Assembly (NCBI GenBank): GCA_016927815.1
Contig: JAFGLY010000072.1
Span: 1-44,147 of the forward strand
Length of the DNA stretch: 44,147 nt
Origin: Deltaproteobacteria bacterium
Lineage (GTDB): Bacteria; Myxococcota_A; UBA796; JAFGLY01
Direction: 5' to 3'
Shown: positions 32,396 through 44,069 of the stretch, piece by piece
How positions within the stretch are numbered: the first letter of the stretch is position 1
How the letters are laid out: every line of letters begins with the position of its first letter
Notes under the pieces: model-generated
What the model was told of the DNA's origin: nothing
The model's database searches: none
What the model saw: only the letters and a program-made list of their open reading frames with translations
Program-made: the position numbers and the translations under genes

Positions 32396-34459
32396 ATGGC
32401 CGGACCCATGACCCCGTTCCCCCCCCTTCCCCGGACCGACTGGCTGAAGGCGGTCGAGGCCACCTTGAAAGGCGCTCCGTTCGAAAAGCGCCTGGTCTCG
32501 CGCCTCGTGGAGGGCATCGACCTGGAGCCGCTCTACACGGAGGAGGACCTGCCCTCGCCCGATCCCGCCGGGTTTGCGGGCCGACCTCCGTACACGCGCG
32601 GGACCGCGCCAACCCTGCCCGAGGGCGGGTGGGAGATCCGCCAGGAGTACGCGGACGGGGACGTGGCGGACGTGAGGCGCGCCGTGGACGCGGACCTCGC
32701 ACTGGGGGCACGGGGCTTCCTCGTCCGGCTCGACGCGGCGGGTCGGGCCGGTCGAGACTGGACCCCCGATCTCTCGGGCCGCGACGGCGCGTCGGTGGTC
32801 GACGTCTCGGACGCGAGAGTCCTCCTCGAAGGGCTCGACCCGGAAGTGGCGATCGCGATGGATGCCGGCGGTGCGACGCTTCCCATGGCGGCTTTGCTCC
32901 TGGCTGCGGCGGGCGACCGATCGGCGCGGATGCGCGGCGCCCTCCACGCGGATCCGATCGCCGCCCTGGCCCAGGACGGCTCGCTGCCGTTCTCCCTGGA
33001 TCGATCGCTCGCAGCGCTGGCCGACCTCGCCGCGTGGTGCGCCGCCCGCGCCCCGGGCGTGCGCGCGGTCGGGGTATCCACCGTGCCCTGGCACCGGGCG
33101 GGCGCCACGGTCGTGGACGAGCTGGCCATCGCGTGCGCCACGTCGGTGGGCTACCTGCGTGCGCTCCTCGGGGCGGGTCTCGACCCGGACACGGCGGCCC
33201 GGCAGTTCGCGTTCACCTTCCCGGTGGGCCGCGACCTCTTCCTGGGCATCGCCGCGCTGAGGGCGGCCCGGAGGCTGTGGCACCGGATCGCCACGGCGAG
33301 CGGCGCGGGCGACGACGCCGCGCGCATGGTCCTCCATGCGCGCACCTCGCCGTGGACGACCACGGCGCGGGATCCGTGGGTCAACGGGCTACGCGCCACG
33401 ACCGAGGCGTTCGCCGCCGCCACGGCCGGGGCCGACTCGATTTACACCGGCCCGTTCGACGAGGCCCTGGGCCCGCCGGATCCGCTCGCCCGTCGCGTGG
33501 CGTGCAACACCCAGGTCGTGCTCCGGGAGGAGGTCCACCTGCCGGCCGTGACCGATCCCGCGGGCGGCTCGTACTACGTCGAGACGCTCACGGCGCGGGT
33601 GGCCGAGGCCGCCTGGGCCCGGTTCCAGGCGCTGGAAGCGCGCGGGGGCATGCCGGCGGTGCTCCTCGACGGGACCCTGGCCGCCGAGGTGGCCGAGGCG
33701 GCAGAGCGGCGCCGCCGCGCCCTCGCGACGCGCGCCGAGGCCATCACGGGCGTCTCCGAATACGCACTCCTGGACGAGGCGATGCCGGACCGCAGGGTCG
33801 CGTCCCGCCCCATGGCCGCTCGCCCGGTCGCCAACGCTGCAGCCGGCCCGGGGCCGAAGGCCCTGGCGCTCCCGCCACCGGACGGTCGTGGCACGGCGAC
33901 GGCGGCTGCCGTTGCCGCCGCAGGGCGTGGATCCACGCTGGGGGCCCTGACCGCGGCCCTGGCGGGGGACGACCCGCCCGCACGGGTGCCGCCGCTCCCG
34001 GCCTGGCGGGCCAGCGAACCCTACGAGGCGCTGCGCGACGCCTCGGATCGCCACCTCGCAGCCACCGGCGCCCGGCCACGCCTCTTCCTGGCCAACCTGG
34101 GTCCCATCCTCGACCACAAGGCGCGAGCGGGCTTTGCCGTGCCCTTCCTCGCGGCGGGCGGGATCGAGGCCATCGAGAACGACGGCTTCGCCACGCCCCA
34201 GGCCGCCGCGGAGGCCTTCGCCGCGAGCGGCGCTGCTGGGGCCGTCGTGTGCGGCACCGACGCGGCCTACCTGGAGGTCGTGCCCGTGCTCGCCCCCCTG
34301 CTCAAGGCCCGAGGCGCCCTCCTGGTGGCCGTGGCCGGACGATCGAGGGACGCGGAGGCCGCCTGGCGCGCCGCGGGGGTGGATGCCTTCCTCTTCCTGG
34401 GGTGCGACGTGGTGGAGACGCTCGCATCGTTCCATCGAATCCTGGGGGTGCGGCCATGA
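32396..34459 (+). CDS. mutA: Methylmalonyl-CoA mutase small (beta) subunit
   Basis: A 687-residue subunit of the heterodimeric mutase. The TIM-barrel substrate domain is recognisable ([69 protein letters not shown] in two parts, [12 protein letters not shown]). The C-terminal flavodoxin-like domain has [13 protein letters not shown] instead of the DxHxxG cobalamin site, so this subunit is structural and non-catalytic, as in other dimeric mutases. With MutB it converts (R)-methylmalonyl-CoA to succinyl-CoA. Two ATGs, 32396 and 32408, are possible starts; neither has a strong ribosome binding site. The stop overlaps the mutB start by ATGA. Confidence 0.93.
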   Translation: MAGPMTPFPPLPRTDWLKAVEATLKGAPFEKRLVSRLVEGIDLEPLYTEEDLPSPDPAGFAGRPPYTRGTAPTLPEGGWEIRQEYADGDVADVRRAVDADLALGARGFLVRLDAAGRAGRDWTPDLSGRDGASVVDVSDARVLLEGLDPEVAIAMDAGGATLPMAALLLAAAGDRSARMRGALHADPIAALAQDGSLPFSLDRSLAALADLAAWCAARAPGVRAVGVSTVPWHRAGATVVDELAIACATSVGYLRALLGAGLDPDTAARQFAFTFPVGRDLFLGIAALRAARRLWHRIATASGAGDDAARMVLHARTSPWTTTARDPWVNGLRATTEAFAAATAGADSIYTGPFDEALGPPDPLARRVACNTQVVLREEVHLPAVTDPAGGSYYVETLTARVAEAAWARFQALEARGGMPAVLLDGTLAAEVAEAAERRRRALATRAEAITGVSEYALLDEAMPDRRVASRPMAARPVANAAAGPGPKALALPPPDGRGTATAAAVAAAGRGSTLGALTAALAGDDPPARVPPLPAWRASEPYEALRDASDRHLAATGARPRLFLANLGPILDHKARAGFAVPFLAAGGIEAIENDGFATPQAAAEAFAASGAAGAVVCGTDAAYLEVVPVLAPLLKARGALLVAVAGRSRDAEAAWRAAGVDAFLFLGCDVVETLASFHRILGVRP

Positions 34460-36609
34460 GAACGCTGCCGGACTTCGCCACGCTCCCACTGGAACCCGCT
34501 GCCGCCGTCTCAGCCCCCGAGCCCGGCGTCCCGGCCGGTCCCACGTGGGCCACCCCGGAGGGCATCGCCGTCCGATCGACCTGCACCTCGGCCGATCTCG
34601 AGGGTCTGTCCCACCTGGGCACCTGGCCGGGCCTCCCTCCCTTCGTGCGCGGCCCCTACGCCACCATGTACGTCACGCGGCCCTGGACCATCCGGCAGTA
34701 TGCCGGGTTTTCCACGGCCGAGGATTCCAACGCCTTCTACCGGCGCGCCCTCGCACAGGGCCAGAAGGGGCTCTCCATCGCCTTCGACCTCGCCACCCAC
34801 CGCGGGTACGACTCGGATCACCCGCGGGTCACCGGAGACGTGGGCATGGCCGGCGTGGCGGTGGACTCCATCCTCGACATGCGGATCCTCTTCGACGGGA
34901 TCCCGCTCGGCGACATGTCGGTGTCCATGACCATGAACGGCGCGGTGCTGCCGATCCTGGCGCTCTACATCGTAGCGGCCGAGGAGCAGGGCGTGCCGCG
35001 GGGGCGGCTCGACGGCACCATCCAGAACGACATTCTCAAGGAGTTCATGGTCCGCAACACCTACATCTACCCGCCGGGCCCCTCCATGCGGATCATCGCG
35101 GACATCTTCTCCTTCATGGCGAAGGAGATGCCGCGGTTCAACTGCATCTCCATCTCGGGCTACCACATGCAGGAAGCCGGGGCGACCGCGGACATCGAGC
35201 TCGCCTACACGCTCGCGGACGGCGTGGAGTACGTGCGCACCGGTCTTGCCGCGGGCCTCGACATCGACGCCTTCGCCCCGCGCCTCTCGTTCTTCTTCGG
35301 TGTGAGCACGAACTACTTCATGGAGGTGGCCAAGCTGCGTGCGGCCCGGCTCTTGTGGGCCACGCTCCTGGCCCCCTTCGGGCCGAAGGACCCCCGCTCC
35401 CTCTGCCTCCGGACCCACTGCCAGACGTCCGGGTGGAGCCTCACGGCTCAGGACCCCTTCAACAACGTCGCACGCACCTGTGTCGAGGCCATGGCCGCGG
35501 TGCACGGGCACACCCAGAGCCTGCACACCAACTCGCTCGACGAGGCGCTCGCCCTGCCGAGCGATTTCGCGGCGAGGATCGCCCGCAACACCCAGCTCTT
35601 CCTCCAGCAGGAGACCGGGAGCTGCCGCGTGGTCGACCCCTGGGGAGGATCCTACCACGTGGAGCGTCTCACGCACGATCTCGCGTGTCGGACCCTGGCG
35701 CACATCGAGGAGGTGGAGGCGCTGGGCGGCATGGCGAAGGCCATCGAGACCGGCTTGCCCAAGATGCGGATCGAGGAGGCTGCCGCCCGGACGCAAGCGC
35801 GGATCGACGCCGGGATCCAGGCCATCGTGGGTCTGAACCGCAACCGGGTGGCGGACGAGCCGCCCCTCGAGGTCCGGAAGGTGGACAACTCGGCGGTGCT
35901 GGCGGCCCAGCTCGCGCGTCTGCGGCGCATCCGGGCGGAGCGTGACCCGGCGGAGGTCGAGCGCCGGCTCGGAGCCCTCACGCAGGCCGCGGACACGGGC
36001 GAAGGCAACCTCCTGGCCCTGTCGGTGGAGGCGGCCCGAGCCCGGGCCACGGTGGGCGAGATCAGCGAGGCCCTGGCCAGGGTCTTCGGCCGGCACAAGG
36101 CCGAGACCCGCCTGGTCCAGGGGGTCTACGTCACGGAGGCGGGTGAGGCCATGGACGAAGTCCGACGCGTGCGCGCCCTGGCGGAGGCGTTCGAGGCCCA
36201 AGAGGGACGCCGGCCGCGCATCCTGGTGGCCAAGGTGGGACAGGACGGCCACGACCGGGGTCAGAAGGTGGTGGCCACCGCCTTTGCGGACCTCGGGTTC
36301 GACGTGGACGTGGGCCCACTGTTCCAGACCCCCGAGGAGACGGCTCGTCAGGCGGTGGAGAACGACGTCCACGTGGTGGGCGTGTCCACCCTGGCCGCCG
36401 GGCACCTCGCGTTGGTGCCGCGACTTCGGGCCGAGCTGGAGGCCCTCGGGCGGCCCGACATCCTGATCGTGGTGGGCGGCGTCATCCCGCCGGGCGACCT
36501 GGACGCGCTTCGTGCGGCGGGCGCCGCGGCCGTCCACGGGCCCGGGACCGTGATCCCCGAGGCCGCGCGCGCGCTCCTCGAGCGGATGCTCTCCGGGCGC
36601 GGAGCCTGA
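34456..36609 (+). CDS. mutB: Methylmalonyl-CoA mutase large (alpha) subunit
   Basis: A 717-residue catalytic subunit. The N-terminal barrel carries [52 protein letters not shown] and RCHCQTSG-like [16 protein letters not shown] motifs of the active site. The C-terminal B12 domain has GQDGHDRG, with His 599 as the lower cobalt ligand, and a [10 protein letters not shown] loop. It catalyses the adenosylcobalamin radical rearrangement of methylmalonyl-CoA and succinyl-CoA in propionate metabolism. The start overlaps the mutA stop (ATGA) and meaB follows after 5 nt, so the three form one operon. Length is normal. Confidence 0.97.
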   Translation: MRTLPDFATLPLEPAAAVSAPEPGVPAGPTWATPEGIAVRSTCTSADLEGLSHLGTWPGLPPFVRGPYATMYVTRPWTIRQYAGFSTAEDSNAFYRRALAQGQKGLSIAFDLATHRGYDSDHPRVTGDVGMAGVAVDSILDMRILFDGIPLGDMSVSMTMNGAVLPILALYIVAAEEQGVPRGRLDGTIQNDILKEFMVRNTYIYPPGPSMRIIADIFSFMAKEMPRFNCISISGYHMQEAGATADIELAYTLADGVEYVRTGLAAGLDIDAFAPRLSFFFGVSTNYFMEVAKLRAARLLWATLLAPFGPKDPRSLCLRTHCQTSGWSLTAQDPFNNVARTCVEAMAAVHGHTQSLHTNSLDEALALPSDFAARIARNTQLFLQQETGSCRVVDPWGGSYHVERLTHDLACRTLAHIEEVEALGGMAKAIETGLPKMRIEEAAARTQARIDAGIQAIVGLNRNRVADEPPLEVRKVDNSAVLAAQLARLRRIRAERDPAEVERRLGALTQAADTGEGNLLALSVEAARARATVGEISEALARVFGRHKAETRLVQGVYVTEAGEAMDEVRRVRALAEAFEAQEGRRPRILVAKVGQDGHDRGQKVVATAFADLGFDVDVGPLFQTPEETARQAVENDVHVVGVSTLAAGHLALVPRLRAELEALGRPDILIVVGGVIPPGDLDALRAAGAAAVHGPGTVIPEAARALLERMLSGRGA

Positions 36610-36614
36610 TCCGC

Positions 36615-37622
36615 GTGGCCCCGGCGCCGTCGGTCGAGGCGATCGCCCAGGGCGTGCTCGGCGGCGACCGGGCACTGCTCGGCCGGGCCATCACGCTCGT
36701 GGAGAGCCGGCTTCCGGGGCACCGCATCGAGGCCCAGGCCCTGCTCGAGCGCCTCCTGCCCCATGCGGGGCGCTCCGTCCGCGTGGGGGTGAGTGGCGCG
36801 CCCGGCGCGGGCAAGAGCACCTTCATCGAGGCGCTCGGATCCATGCTGCTCGACCGCGGGCACCGGGTGGCGGTGCTGGCGGTCGACCCCTCGAGCTGCC
36901 TGTCCGGGGGCTCGATCCTCGGAGACAAGACCCGCATGGAGCGCGTGGCCACGCACGCCAACGCCTTCGTCCGACCCTCGCCCACGGGCGGTGCGCTGGG
37001 CGGCGTGGCCCGGCGTACGCGCGAAGCCGTCCTGGTCGTAGAGGCCGCGGGATACGACGTGGTCCTCGTGGAGACCGTGGGCGTGGGGCAGTCCGAGACG
37101 CTGGTCGCGGACATGGTGGACTGCTTCCTGGTGCTCCTCGCGCCCGGGGCAGGCGACGAGCTGCAGGGGATCAAGCGGGGCATCCTCGAGCTGGCCGACC
37201 TCGTGGCCGTGAACAAGGCCGACGGCGATGCGAAACCTGCTGCGCTCCGTGCGGTGCGGGACTTCGAGGCCGCGCTGCGGTACGCCCGGCCCCCGGATCC
37301 CGACTGGCGGACCCCCGTGCTGCCGGTGAGCGGCCGTACTGGCGAAGGGTTGGTGGAACTCTGGGAGCAGGTGGAGGCGCACCGGCGGATCCGCGAGGCG
37401 AGCGGGGCGCTCGAGCGCCGCCGTCGCGACCAGAGCCTGCGCTGGCTCTGGGGACTGGTGGAGGAGGGGCTGCTCGACGCGCTCCGGGCCCACCCCGAAG
37501 TCCGCGCCCGCCTGCCGGACCTCGAGGCGGACGTGCTGGCGAGCCGCATCCCACCCGCGCTGGCCGCAGAGGCCCTCCTCAGGGCCTTTGGCGTGACGCC
37601 CGGCAGTGGGATGGGGGGATAG
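36615..37622 (+). CDS. meaB: MeaB/ArgK-type G-protein chaperone of methylmalonyl-CoA mutase
   Basis: A 335-residue GTPase of the SIMIBI class. Walker A is GAPGAGKST at 61-69, then VDPSSCLSGGSILGDKTRM, the switch region VETVGVGQSE, and the guanine-specificity motif NKADGD. The C-terminal helical arm mediates dimerisation. The protein protects and reloads the mutase with adenosylcobalamin, and its position 5 nt after mutB supports this role. It starts at a GTG. Cys replaces the usual Pro after VDPSS (S-x-F in many homologues), a minor difference. The end is Gly-rich and only 10 nt from the next start. Confidence 0.95.
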   Translation: MAPAPSVEAIAQGVLGGDRALLGRAITLVESRLPGHRIEAQALLERLLPHAGRSVRVGVSGAPGAGKSTFIEALGSMLLDRGHRVAVLAVDPSSCLSGGSILGDKTRMERVATHANAFVRPSPTGGALGGVARRTREAVLVVEAAGYDVVLVETVGVGQSETLVADMVDCFLVLLAPGAGDELQGIKRGILELADLVAVNKADGDAKPAALRAVRDFEAALRYARPPDPDWRTPVLPVSGRTGEGLVELWEQVEAHRRIREASGALERRRRDQSLRWLWGLVEEGLLDALRAHPEVRARLPDLEADVLASRIPPALAAEALLRAFGVTPGSGMGG

Positions 37623-37632
37623 AGGGATCGCC

Positions 37633-38736
37633 ATGGCGATCCCCTCCACCGGATCGGCGCGGCGGGCGTGGCTGGCCTTCGGTCTCGTGCTCCTGGCCTG
37701 CCTGGGCGCCGTGGGCGCCATCCGGGTGCTGAGGGCCGAGCGCAGCCACCCGTCCACCCCGACCCAGCGCGACCTGCAGCTCCGCGACGGGCTCCCGGTG
37801 GAGACCGCACCGGTGGTCCGCACCCACATCGAGACGTCCCTGCGCCTCTTCGGGATCGTGCGCGGCACCCGGCAGGCCGAGGTGGTGTCTGCAGTGCCCA
37901 ACGTGCTCGAGCGCCTCCACGTCGCGGTGGGGGACCGGGTGGCCGCGGGCCAGGTGGTGGCCTCCATGCGCGAGGTGCCGTTGACCCCGCTGGGGTTCCA
38001 GCTCGAGCCGCTGGCGGCCCAGGACCGCACCCTGCAGGCGGAGCTGGCGCGCATCCAGACCCTGCACGCCCAGGGTGCGGTGACCGACAGCGAGCTCGAC
38101 CGCCTCCGGGCCCAGGCGGAGGCCACCCGGGCCCAGAAGCGGGCTGCCGAGGCGGCTGTCCACGTGGTTTCGCCCATCGCCGGCACCGTGACCCGCATCG
38201 ACTTCCAGCCCGGGGACATGGTGCCCAACGATCGTCCGCTCCTCCAGGTCGCCGATCTCACCACCGTGGGGGTGGACCTGCTGGTGGAAGCCGGAGACGT
38301 GGCCGCCCTCGCCGAAGCCATGCCCGTGACCGTCACCACGGCCGCGCTTCCGGGCCGGTCGTTCCCGGGCACCGTGACCGAGCGATCGCTCGGCGCGCTG
38401 CCGGGACTGGGCCAGTACCGGGTACGGGTCCAGGTGCCCAACCCGGACCTCGCTCTGCTCCCGGGGTTTCCCGCGGAGGTGACGGCTCGGGGGGGCTCGG
38501 GGGTCCCGCGCCTGGTCGTCCCGCGCCGGGCTTTGGTGACGGGGGACGGGTCGAGCGCCGTCTGGGTGGTCGGCCCGGGCGATCGTGCCGTTCGCAAGAC
38601 CGTCGTCCCCCAAGAGACCGACGGCGTCCGCGTGGCGGTGGACGGGGACCTCCGGGAGGGCGACCGGGTGGTCACCCTGGGCGCCGCGGACGTCCAGGTC
38701 GAGGGTCAGCCGCTCCTCTTGATCCAGCCGGGGTAG
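37633..38736 (+). CDS. RND efflux periplasmic adaptor (membrane fusion protein)
   Basis: A 367-residue adaptor with one N-terminal helix (residues about 10-30, AWLAFGLVLLACLGAVGAI). The lipoyl-like halves are at about 60-110 (LHVAVGDRVAAGQVVASM) and 175-200 (VVSPIAGTVTRIDFQPGDMV), joined by a short helical hairpin with QGAVTDSELDRLRAQAEATRA in two pieces. Beta-barrel and membrane-proximal domains follow. It bridges an inner-membrane RND pump to an outer-membrane channel. The pump gene follows after 6 nt; no TolC-type channel is visible here. The ATG at 37633 has GAGGG ahead and is preferred over one at 37606 that overlaps meaB. Confidence 0.9.
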   Translation: MAIPSTGSARRAWLAFGLVLLACLGAVGAIRVLRAERSHPSTPTQRDLQLRDGLPVETAPVVRTHIETSLRLFGIVRGTRQAEVVSAVPNVLERLHVAVGDRVAAGQVVASMREVPLTPLGFQLEPLAAQDRTLQAELARIQTLHAQGAVTDSELDRLRAQAEATRAQKRAAEAAVHVVSPIAGTVTRIDFQPGDMVPNDRPLLQVADLTTVGVDLLVEAGDVAALAEAMPVTVTTAALPGRSFPGTVTERSLGALPGLGQYRVRVQVPNPDLALLPGFPAEVTARGGSGVPRLVVPRRALVTGDGSSAVWVVGPGDRAVRKTVVPQETDGVRVAVDGDLREGDRVVTLGAADVQVEGQPLLLIQPG

Positions 38737-38742
38737 CGGCCC

Positions 38743-41700
38743 ATGTGGCTGTCCCGCCTGTCCATCCGGAAGCCGGTGCTGGTGGTCATGACCATCGGCT
38801 TCTTCGTGGTGTTCGGCCTGGTCTCCTGGCCGCGTCTTCCCGTGGAGCTCCTCCCCGACGTCCACGTGCCCTACCTGCTCGTGACGGTGATCTACCCGGG
38901 CGCCAGTCCCTCCGACGTGGAGAACGCCGTGGTCCTGCCGCTCGAAGATCGGCTCGGCCGCGTGGGCGGCCTGAAGAAGCTGCGCTCCACGGCCCGTGCG
39001 GACGTGGGCACGGTGCTGCTCGAACTCGCGGACGGCACGGACCTGGACCGTGCCCGGGAGGAGGTGCGAGGTCTGTTGCAGGATCTCGACACCGCGCTGC
39101 CCTCCGAAGCCTGGAATCCCCGGATCCAGGAGGTGGACCTCAACGCGGTGCCGGTCCTGCAGCTCGCACTCTCGGGTGGGGGGGGCGTGGCCGCGCTCAC
39201 CGACTGGGCGGACGACGTGCTGGTGCCCGCATTGTCCCGGCTGGACGGCGTGGCCTTGGTGGAGCTGGTGGGCGAGCGCCGCCGGGAGGTGGCCGTGGAG
39301 GTGGACCAGGCCCGCCTGCTGGCCCACCACCTCACGCTGGGCCACGTGGTCCAGGCCGTGCGGAGCGCCGGAGTGGACGTGCCCGCCGGAACCCTGCTCG
39401 CCCGAGGACAGGCCTTGCCGGTCCGCCTCGCGGGCGCCTTCCGCGGGGCCGCGGACGTGGCCTCCGTGCGGATCCGCGCCCCCACGGGCGAGGTGCTGCC
39501 GCTGTCGGCCGTGGCCGACGTGCAGGAAGCCCTCTCTCCGGAGACGACCCGGGCGCGCGTGCAGGGCCGACCCGCGCTGGGCGTGGCGGTCCACGCCCGC
39601 CCGGGGACCCACACCGTCGCCGTGGGGGAGGCACTGGACGCCGAGCTGGCCCTGCTCACGCTGCCCCCCGGGGTCACGCTCGAACGGATCCAGGACGCGG
39701 CCGCCCCGATTCGGGTCTCCATCCGCGATCTGTTGTGGACGCTCGCCCTGTGCGTGGTCCTCACCGCGGGCGTGCTGGTCGTGTTCCTGCGCGACTGGCG
39801 CGGCACGGCCATCGTGGCGCTCGCCATGCCCGCCTCCCTGGTCGGGGCCCTCACGTTCATCCGTCTTTCGGGCTTCAGCCTAAACTACATGACGCTCATG
39901 GGCCTCGCGATCACGGTGGGGACCCTGGTGGATGCCTCCATCGTGGTGCTGGAGTCCATCGCGGTCGAGGCCCGGACCGAACCGGACGGCGCCATCGCCG
40001 CGGATCGGGGTACCGGGAAGGTCGTGCTGGGCGTCACGGGCTCCATCGCCACCAACGTCGTGGTGTTCACGCCCATGGCCTTCATGGAGGGGATCGTCGG
40101 CCGGTTCTTCACCCAGTTCGCCGCGACGATCGTGTACGCCACGCTCCTGTCGCTGCTGGTCTCCTTCACCCTCACGCCCATGCTGGCCGCACGCCTGTAC
40201 GGGCGCAGCCGAGGGATCGGAGGTTCCACGCGAGAGTCGGGCGCTCTGGCCCGGGCGTGGGACCGCGCCTGGGACGCGACCTGCCGCGGCTACCGGTCCC
40301 TCCTCGGCTGGTGCCTCCAGCGGAAGGCCGCCACCCTGGCCGCCCTTTCAGCCGTGCTGGTGGCCACGGTGATGCTGCTCGGACCCATGGTGTCGCTCGG
40401 GTGGTTCACGAATCCGGACCAGGGCTTCTTCCTCTGTCTGTTGAGAATGCCGCGCGACGCCGACCTGGACCTGACCGAAGCCGCGGTCCGGCGCGCGGAG
40501 GGGGTGCTGCTGGCTCGTCCGGAGGTCCGAGCGGTCTACGGGGAGGTCGGCCGCTATCGCACGCTGGCCGGCGCCCTTCCGAGCCGCCACCGGGCCGAGC
40601 TCCAGGTGGTCCTCGACCCCGAGCGGGCCTATCGGCGCACGGCCGAGGTCATGGAGGCGATTCGGCCGCACCTTTCCGCCGCGGTTCCCGGGGCCGCGAT
40701 CGTGCTCAAGGAGCTGGGTGGGGGCGAGACCGCCGTTCGGGAGGATCTGCTCGTGGAGGTCCTGGGAAGCGATCCGGACGCGCTCTCGATCGTGGCGGAT
40801 CGGGTGGTCGAGGTGCTCGATGCCCAGCCGAACCTGGTGGACGTGGACCGATCCGGGGACGAGCGCACGCCCGAGGTGCGGGTCCGCCCCGACCCCGTAC
40901 GCCTCTCCAGGGCCGGGCTCACCACCGCGGACCTGGGGCGCCTGATGCGAGTGGCCATCGAGGGGGACGCCCAGGCACGGGTACGGCGGGGAGAGGAGAC
41001 CGAGCCCGTCCGGGTCCGCCTGGCGGGGGCCGACCGCCGGGACGCCGCGTCCATCGGGGCCATCACGGTGCAGACCGCGTCGGGTGCCCAGGTGCCGGTC
41101 CGGGAGCTGGCCGAGGTCGAGGAGGTGGAGGGGCCGTCGTTCCTCATGCGCCAGGACCGGGCGCGGCGGGTGGGGGTGACGGCCAACCTGGCCTGGGGCG
41201 CCATCGGCGACACCGCGGCGGCGGTCGAGGCCGCGCTCTACGATCCGGCCCTGCCGGAAGGCATCACGGTGAGGGTGGGCGGCGAGGAGGAGCAGCGCGT
41301 CGAGGCCGAGCGGGAGATTGGCAGGGCCCTGGCGCTGTCGGTGATGCTCCTCGCCATGCTCCTCGCGATCCTGCTCGAGGACCTGCTCCACCCGTTCACC
41401 CTCCTCTCCACGCTCCCGCTCGGGCTGGTGGGCGTGCTGGTGGCGCTCGCGGCCACCGGGGTGGATCTGGACATCTTCGGGATGATGGCCCTGGTGATGC
41501 TGGTGGGCATCGTGGTGAACAACGCGATCCTCATGCTGGAGGGCACCCGGCACGCGCGGGCCGCGGGCCTGGGCCTGGAGGCGGCCCTGGCCGAGGGTGG
41601 GGTGCGGCGGCTCCGGCCCATCCTCATGACCACGCTCACCGCCTCCGCGGGCATGTTGCCGCTCGCCTTCCGCATCGGCCAGGGAAGCGAGATCCGACAG

Positions 41701-41820
41701 TCCATGGCCATCGTGGCCATCGGCGGACTCGCGGTGTCGTCCGTGCTGGTGCTGGTGGCGATGCCCGTGGTCTTCCTCCTGGTGGAGCGTCTGCGGGCCC
41801 GCTGGACGAAGGGGACCTGA
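38743..41820 (+). CDS. RND family efflux pump, inner-membrane transporter
   Basis: A 1025-residue AcrB/MdtB-type pump with the usual 12-helix plan and two large periplasmic loops. The N-terminus LSIRKPVLVVMTIGFFVVFG and the early motif YPGASPSDVENAVVLPLED are standard. Helix 4 reads GLAITVGTLVDASIVVLESI, with one Asp (397) in the proton-relay position where AcrB has two. The second half has GIVVNNAILMLEGTRHARA and RLRPILMTTLTASAGMLPLAF. It would export hydrophobic or amphiphilic compounds by proton motive force. The substrate is not predictable. It is in one run with the adaptor and, unusually, with mutAB-meaB. Confidence 0.94.
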   Translation: MWLSRLSIRKPVLVVMTIGFFVVFGLVSWPRLPVELLPDVHVPYLLVTVIYPGASPSDVENAVVLPLEDRLGRVGGLKKLRSTARADVGTVLLELADGTDLDRAREEVRGLLQDLDTALPSEAWNPRIQEVDLNAVPVLQLALSGGGGVAALTDWADDVLVPALSRLDGVALVELVGERRREVAVEVDQARLLAHHLTLGHVVQAVRSAGVDVPAGTLLARGQALPVRLAGAFRGAADVASVRIRAPTGEVLPLSAVADVQEALSPETTRARVQGRPALGVAVHARPGTHTVAVGEALDAELALLTLPPGVTLERIQDAAAPIRVSIRDLLWTLALCVVLTAGVLVVFLRDWRGTAIVALAMPASLVGALTFIRLSGFSLNYMTLMGLAITVGTLVDASIVVLESIAVEARTEPDGAIAADRGTGKVVLGVTGSIATNVVVFTPMAFMEGIVGRFFTQFAATIVYATLLSLLVSFTLTPMLAARLYGRSRGIGGSTRESGALARAWDRAWDATCRGYRSLLGWCLQRKAATLAALSAVLVATVMLLGPMVSLGWFTNPDQGFFLCLLRMPRDADLDLTEAAVRRAEGVLLARPEVRAVYGEVGRYRTLAGALPSRHRAELQVVLDPERAYRRTAEVMEAIRPHLSAAVPGAAIVLKELGGGETAVREDLLVEVLGSDPDALSIVADRVVEVLDAQPNLVDVDRSGDERTPEVRVRPDPVRLSRAGLTTADLGRLMRVAIEGDAQARVRRGEETEPVRVRLAGADRRDAASIGAITVQTASGAQVPVRELAEVEEVEGPSFLMRQDRARRVGVTANLAWGAIGDTAAAVEAALYDPALPEGITVRVGGEEEQRVEAEREIGRALALSVMLLAMLLAILLEDLLHPFTLLSTLPLGLVGVLVALAATGVDLDIFGMMALVMLVGIVVNNAILMLEGTRHARAAGLGLEAALAEGGVRRLRPILMTTLTASAGMLPLAFRIGQGSEIRQSMAIVAIGGLAVSSVLVLVAMPVVFLLVERLRARWTKGT

Positions 41821-41835
41821 ACCGGTCCATCCATC

Positions 41836-41852
41836 TCGAGCGACGCGCTCGA
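41836..41852 (+). terminator. Perfect stem-loop after the RND pump gene
   Basis: TCGAGCG (41836-41842), loop ACG, CGCTCGA (41846-41852): a perfect 7-bp stem 15 nt after the pump stop codon. No T-run follows, so its terminator strength is uncertain, but the position fits the end of the long mutA-to-RND transcript. Confidence 0.45.
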
Positions 41853-41912
41853 AGAGGCGTGGCCCACGGTCCCGGTCGGGATTACCCCAACCCTCGACTC
41901 CGGAGGTGCCTC

Positions 41913-42326
41913 ATGGCCCATGTGCTCCTGATCGATGACGACGCGGACCTCGTCTCCGTGAACCGCACGGTCCTCGAAGCCCTCGGACACCGCGTGAGCG
42001 TGGCCTACTCGGGCCAGGAGGCCTGGGATCACCTGGCCACGCTCGCACCCGACGTGCTGGTCCTCGACTGCATGATGGAGGAGTTCACCTCCGGGTTCGA
42101 ACTGGCCCAGGAGATCGCCCGCGTGTACCCCCGCCTGCCCATCATCATGCTGACGGCCGTGAGCGAGCAGATGAGCAAGGCCTGGACCTTCTCCCCCGAG
42201 GAGGACAAGGACTGGCTGCCCGTGGCACGCTTCCTGGAGAAGCCCGTGACGGGTGAGGATCTCGACGGGGAGATCCGAGAGCTGCTCGAACAGGTGTCCT
42301 CCGCGTCCTCGAAACACGGAACCTGA
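41913..42326 (+). CDS. Stand-alone response regulator receiver protein
   Basis: A 137-residue single-domain receiver. The acidic pocket is LIDDDADL (residues 6-13), phosphoacceptor Asp 52 in LVLDCMMEEF, Thr 81 in IIMLTAVSE, and Lys 110 in ARFLEKPVTG. A segment SKAWTFSPEEDKDWLPVA sits between Thr 81 and Lys 110 and makes this region longer than in CheY. There is no output domain, so it must act through a partner protein or phosphorelay. No kinase is adjacent. CGGAGG precedes the ATG. The treT gene starts 56 nt downstream. Confidence 0.92.
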   Translation: MAHVLLIDDDADLVSVNRTVLEALGHRVSVAYSGQEAWDHLATLAPDVLVLDCMMEEFTSGFELAQEIARVYPRLPIIMLTAVSEQMSKAWTFSPEEDKDWLPVARFLEKPVTGEDLDGEIRELLEQVSSASSKHGT

Positions 42327-42382
42327 GGGCACGCGCACGCGGGCCGTCGAAACGGACCCGGCAGCGGCAGGAGGGTTTCGAC

Positions 42383-43879
<1,497 letters not shown>

Positions 43880-43901
43880 CGCGCCCCCCGGCCCGCGACG
43901 C

Positions 43902-43944
43902 GAGCCGTCCTGCTTCCGCTCCAGCCGGAACGCGGGCACGGCTC
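43902..43944 (+). terminator. Nested stem-loop downstream of treT
   Basis: An outer 7-bp stem GAGCCGT (43902-43908) / ACGGCTC (43938-43944) encloses an inner 5-bp stem TTCCG (43914-43918) / CGGAA (43926-43930) with a 7-nt loop. It begins 23 nt after the treT stop. Probably a transcript end or stabilising structure; no T-run. Confidence 0.45.
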
Positions 43945-43946
43945 CG

Positions 43947-43977
43947 TTGACGCCAGGCTCGCCGGACGTTCTATGAG
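43947..43977 (+). promoter_or_regulatory. Possible promoter of the last, truncated gene
   Basis: TTGACG (43947-43952) matches 5 of 6 -35 bases. A -10 is less clear: TATGAG (43972-43977, 19-bp spacer) or TTCTAT (43969-43974, 16-bp spacer). The start codon is at 44070. Confidence 0.35.
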
Positions 43978-44069
43978 ACACGAGCCTTCCCGAGTCGACC
44001 CGCGGGTCTCCTCGGTGGCCTTTCGAACCCTCCGAACCCCGACGATGCGCTCAGCACGAGGAGATCGCG

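Noticed and set aside
37668-41820. Very long open frame in another plus-strand register leading into the receiver gene
   Set aside because: It overlaps the RND adaptor and pump out of frame and is Gly/Arg/Pro-rich. Only its last 137 codons (41913-42326) are a real protein.
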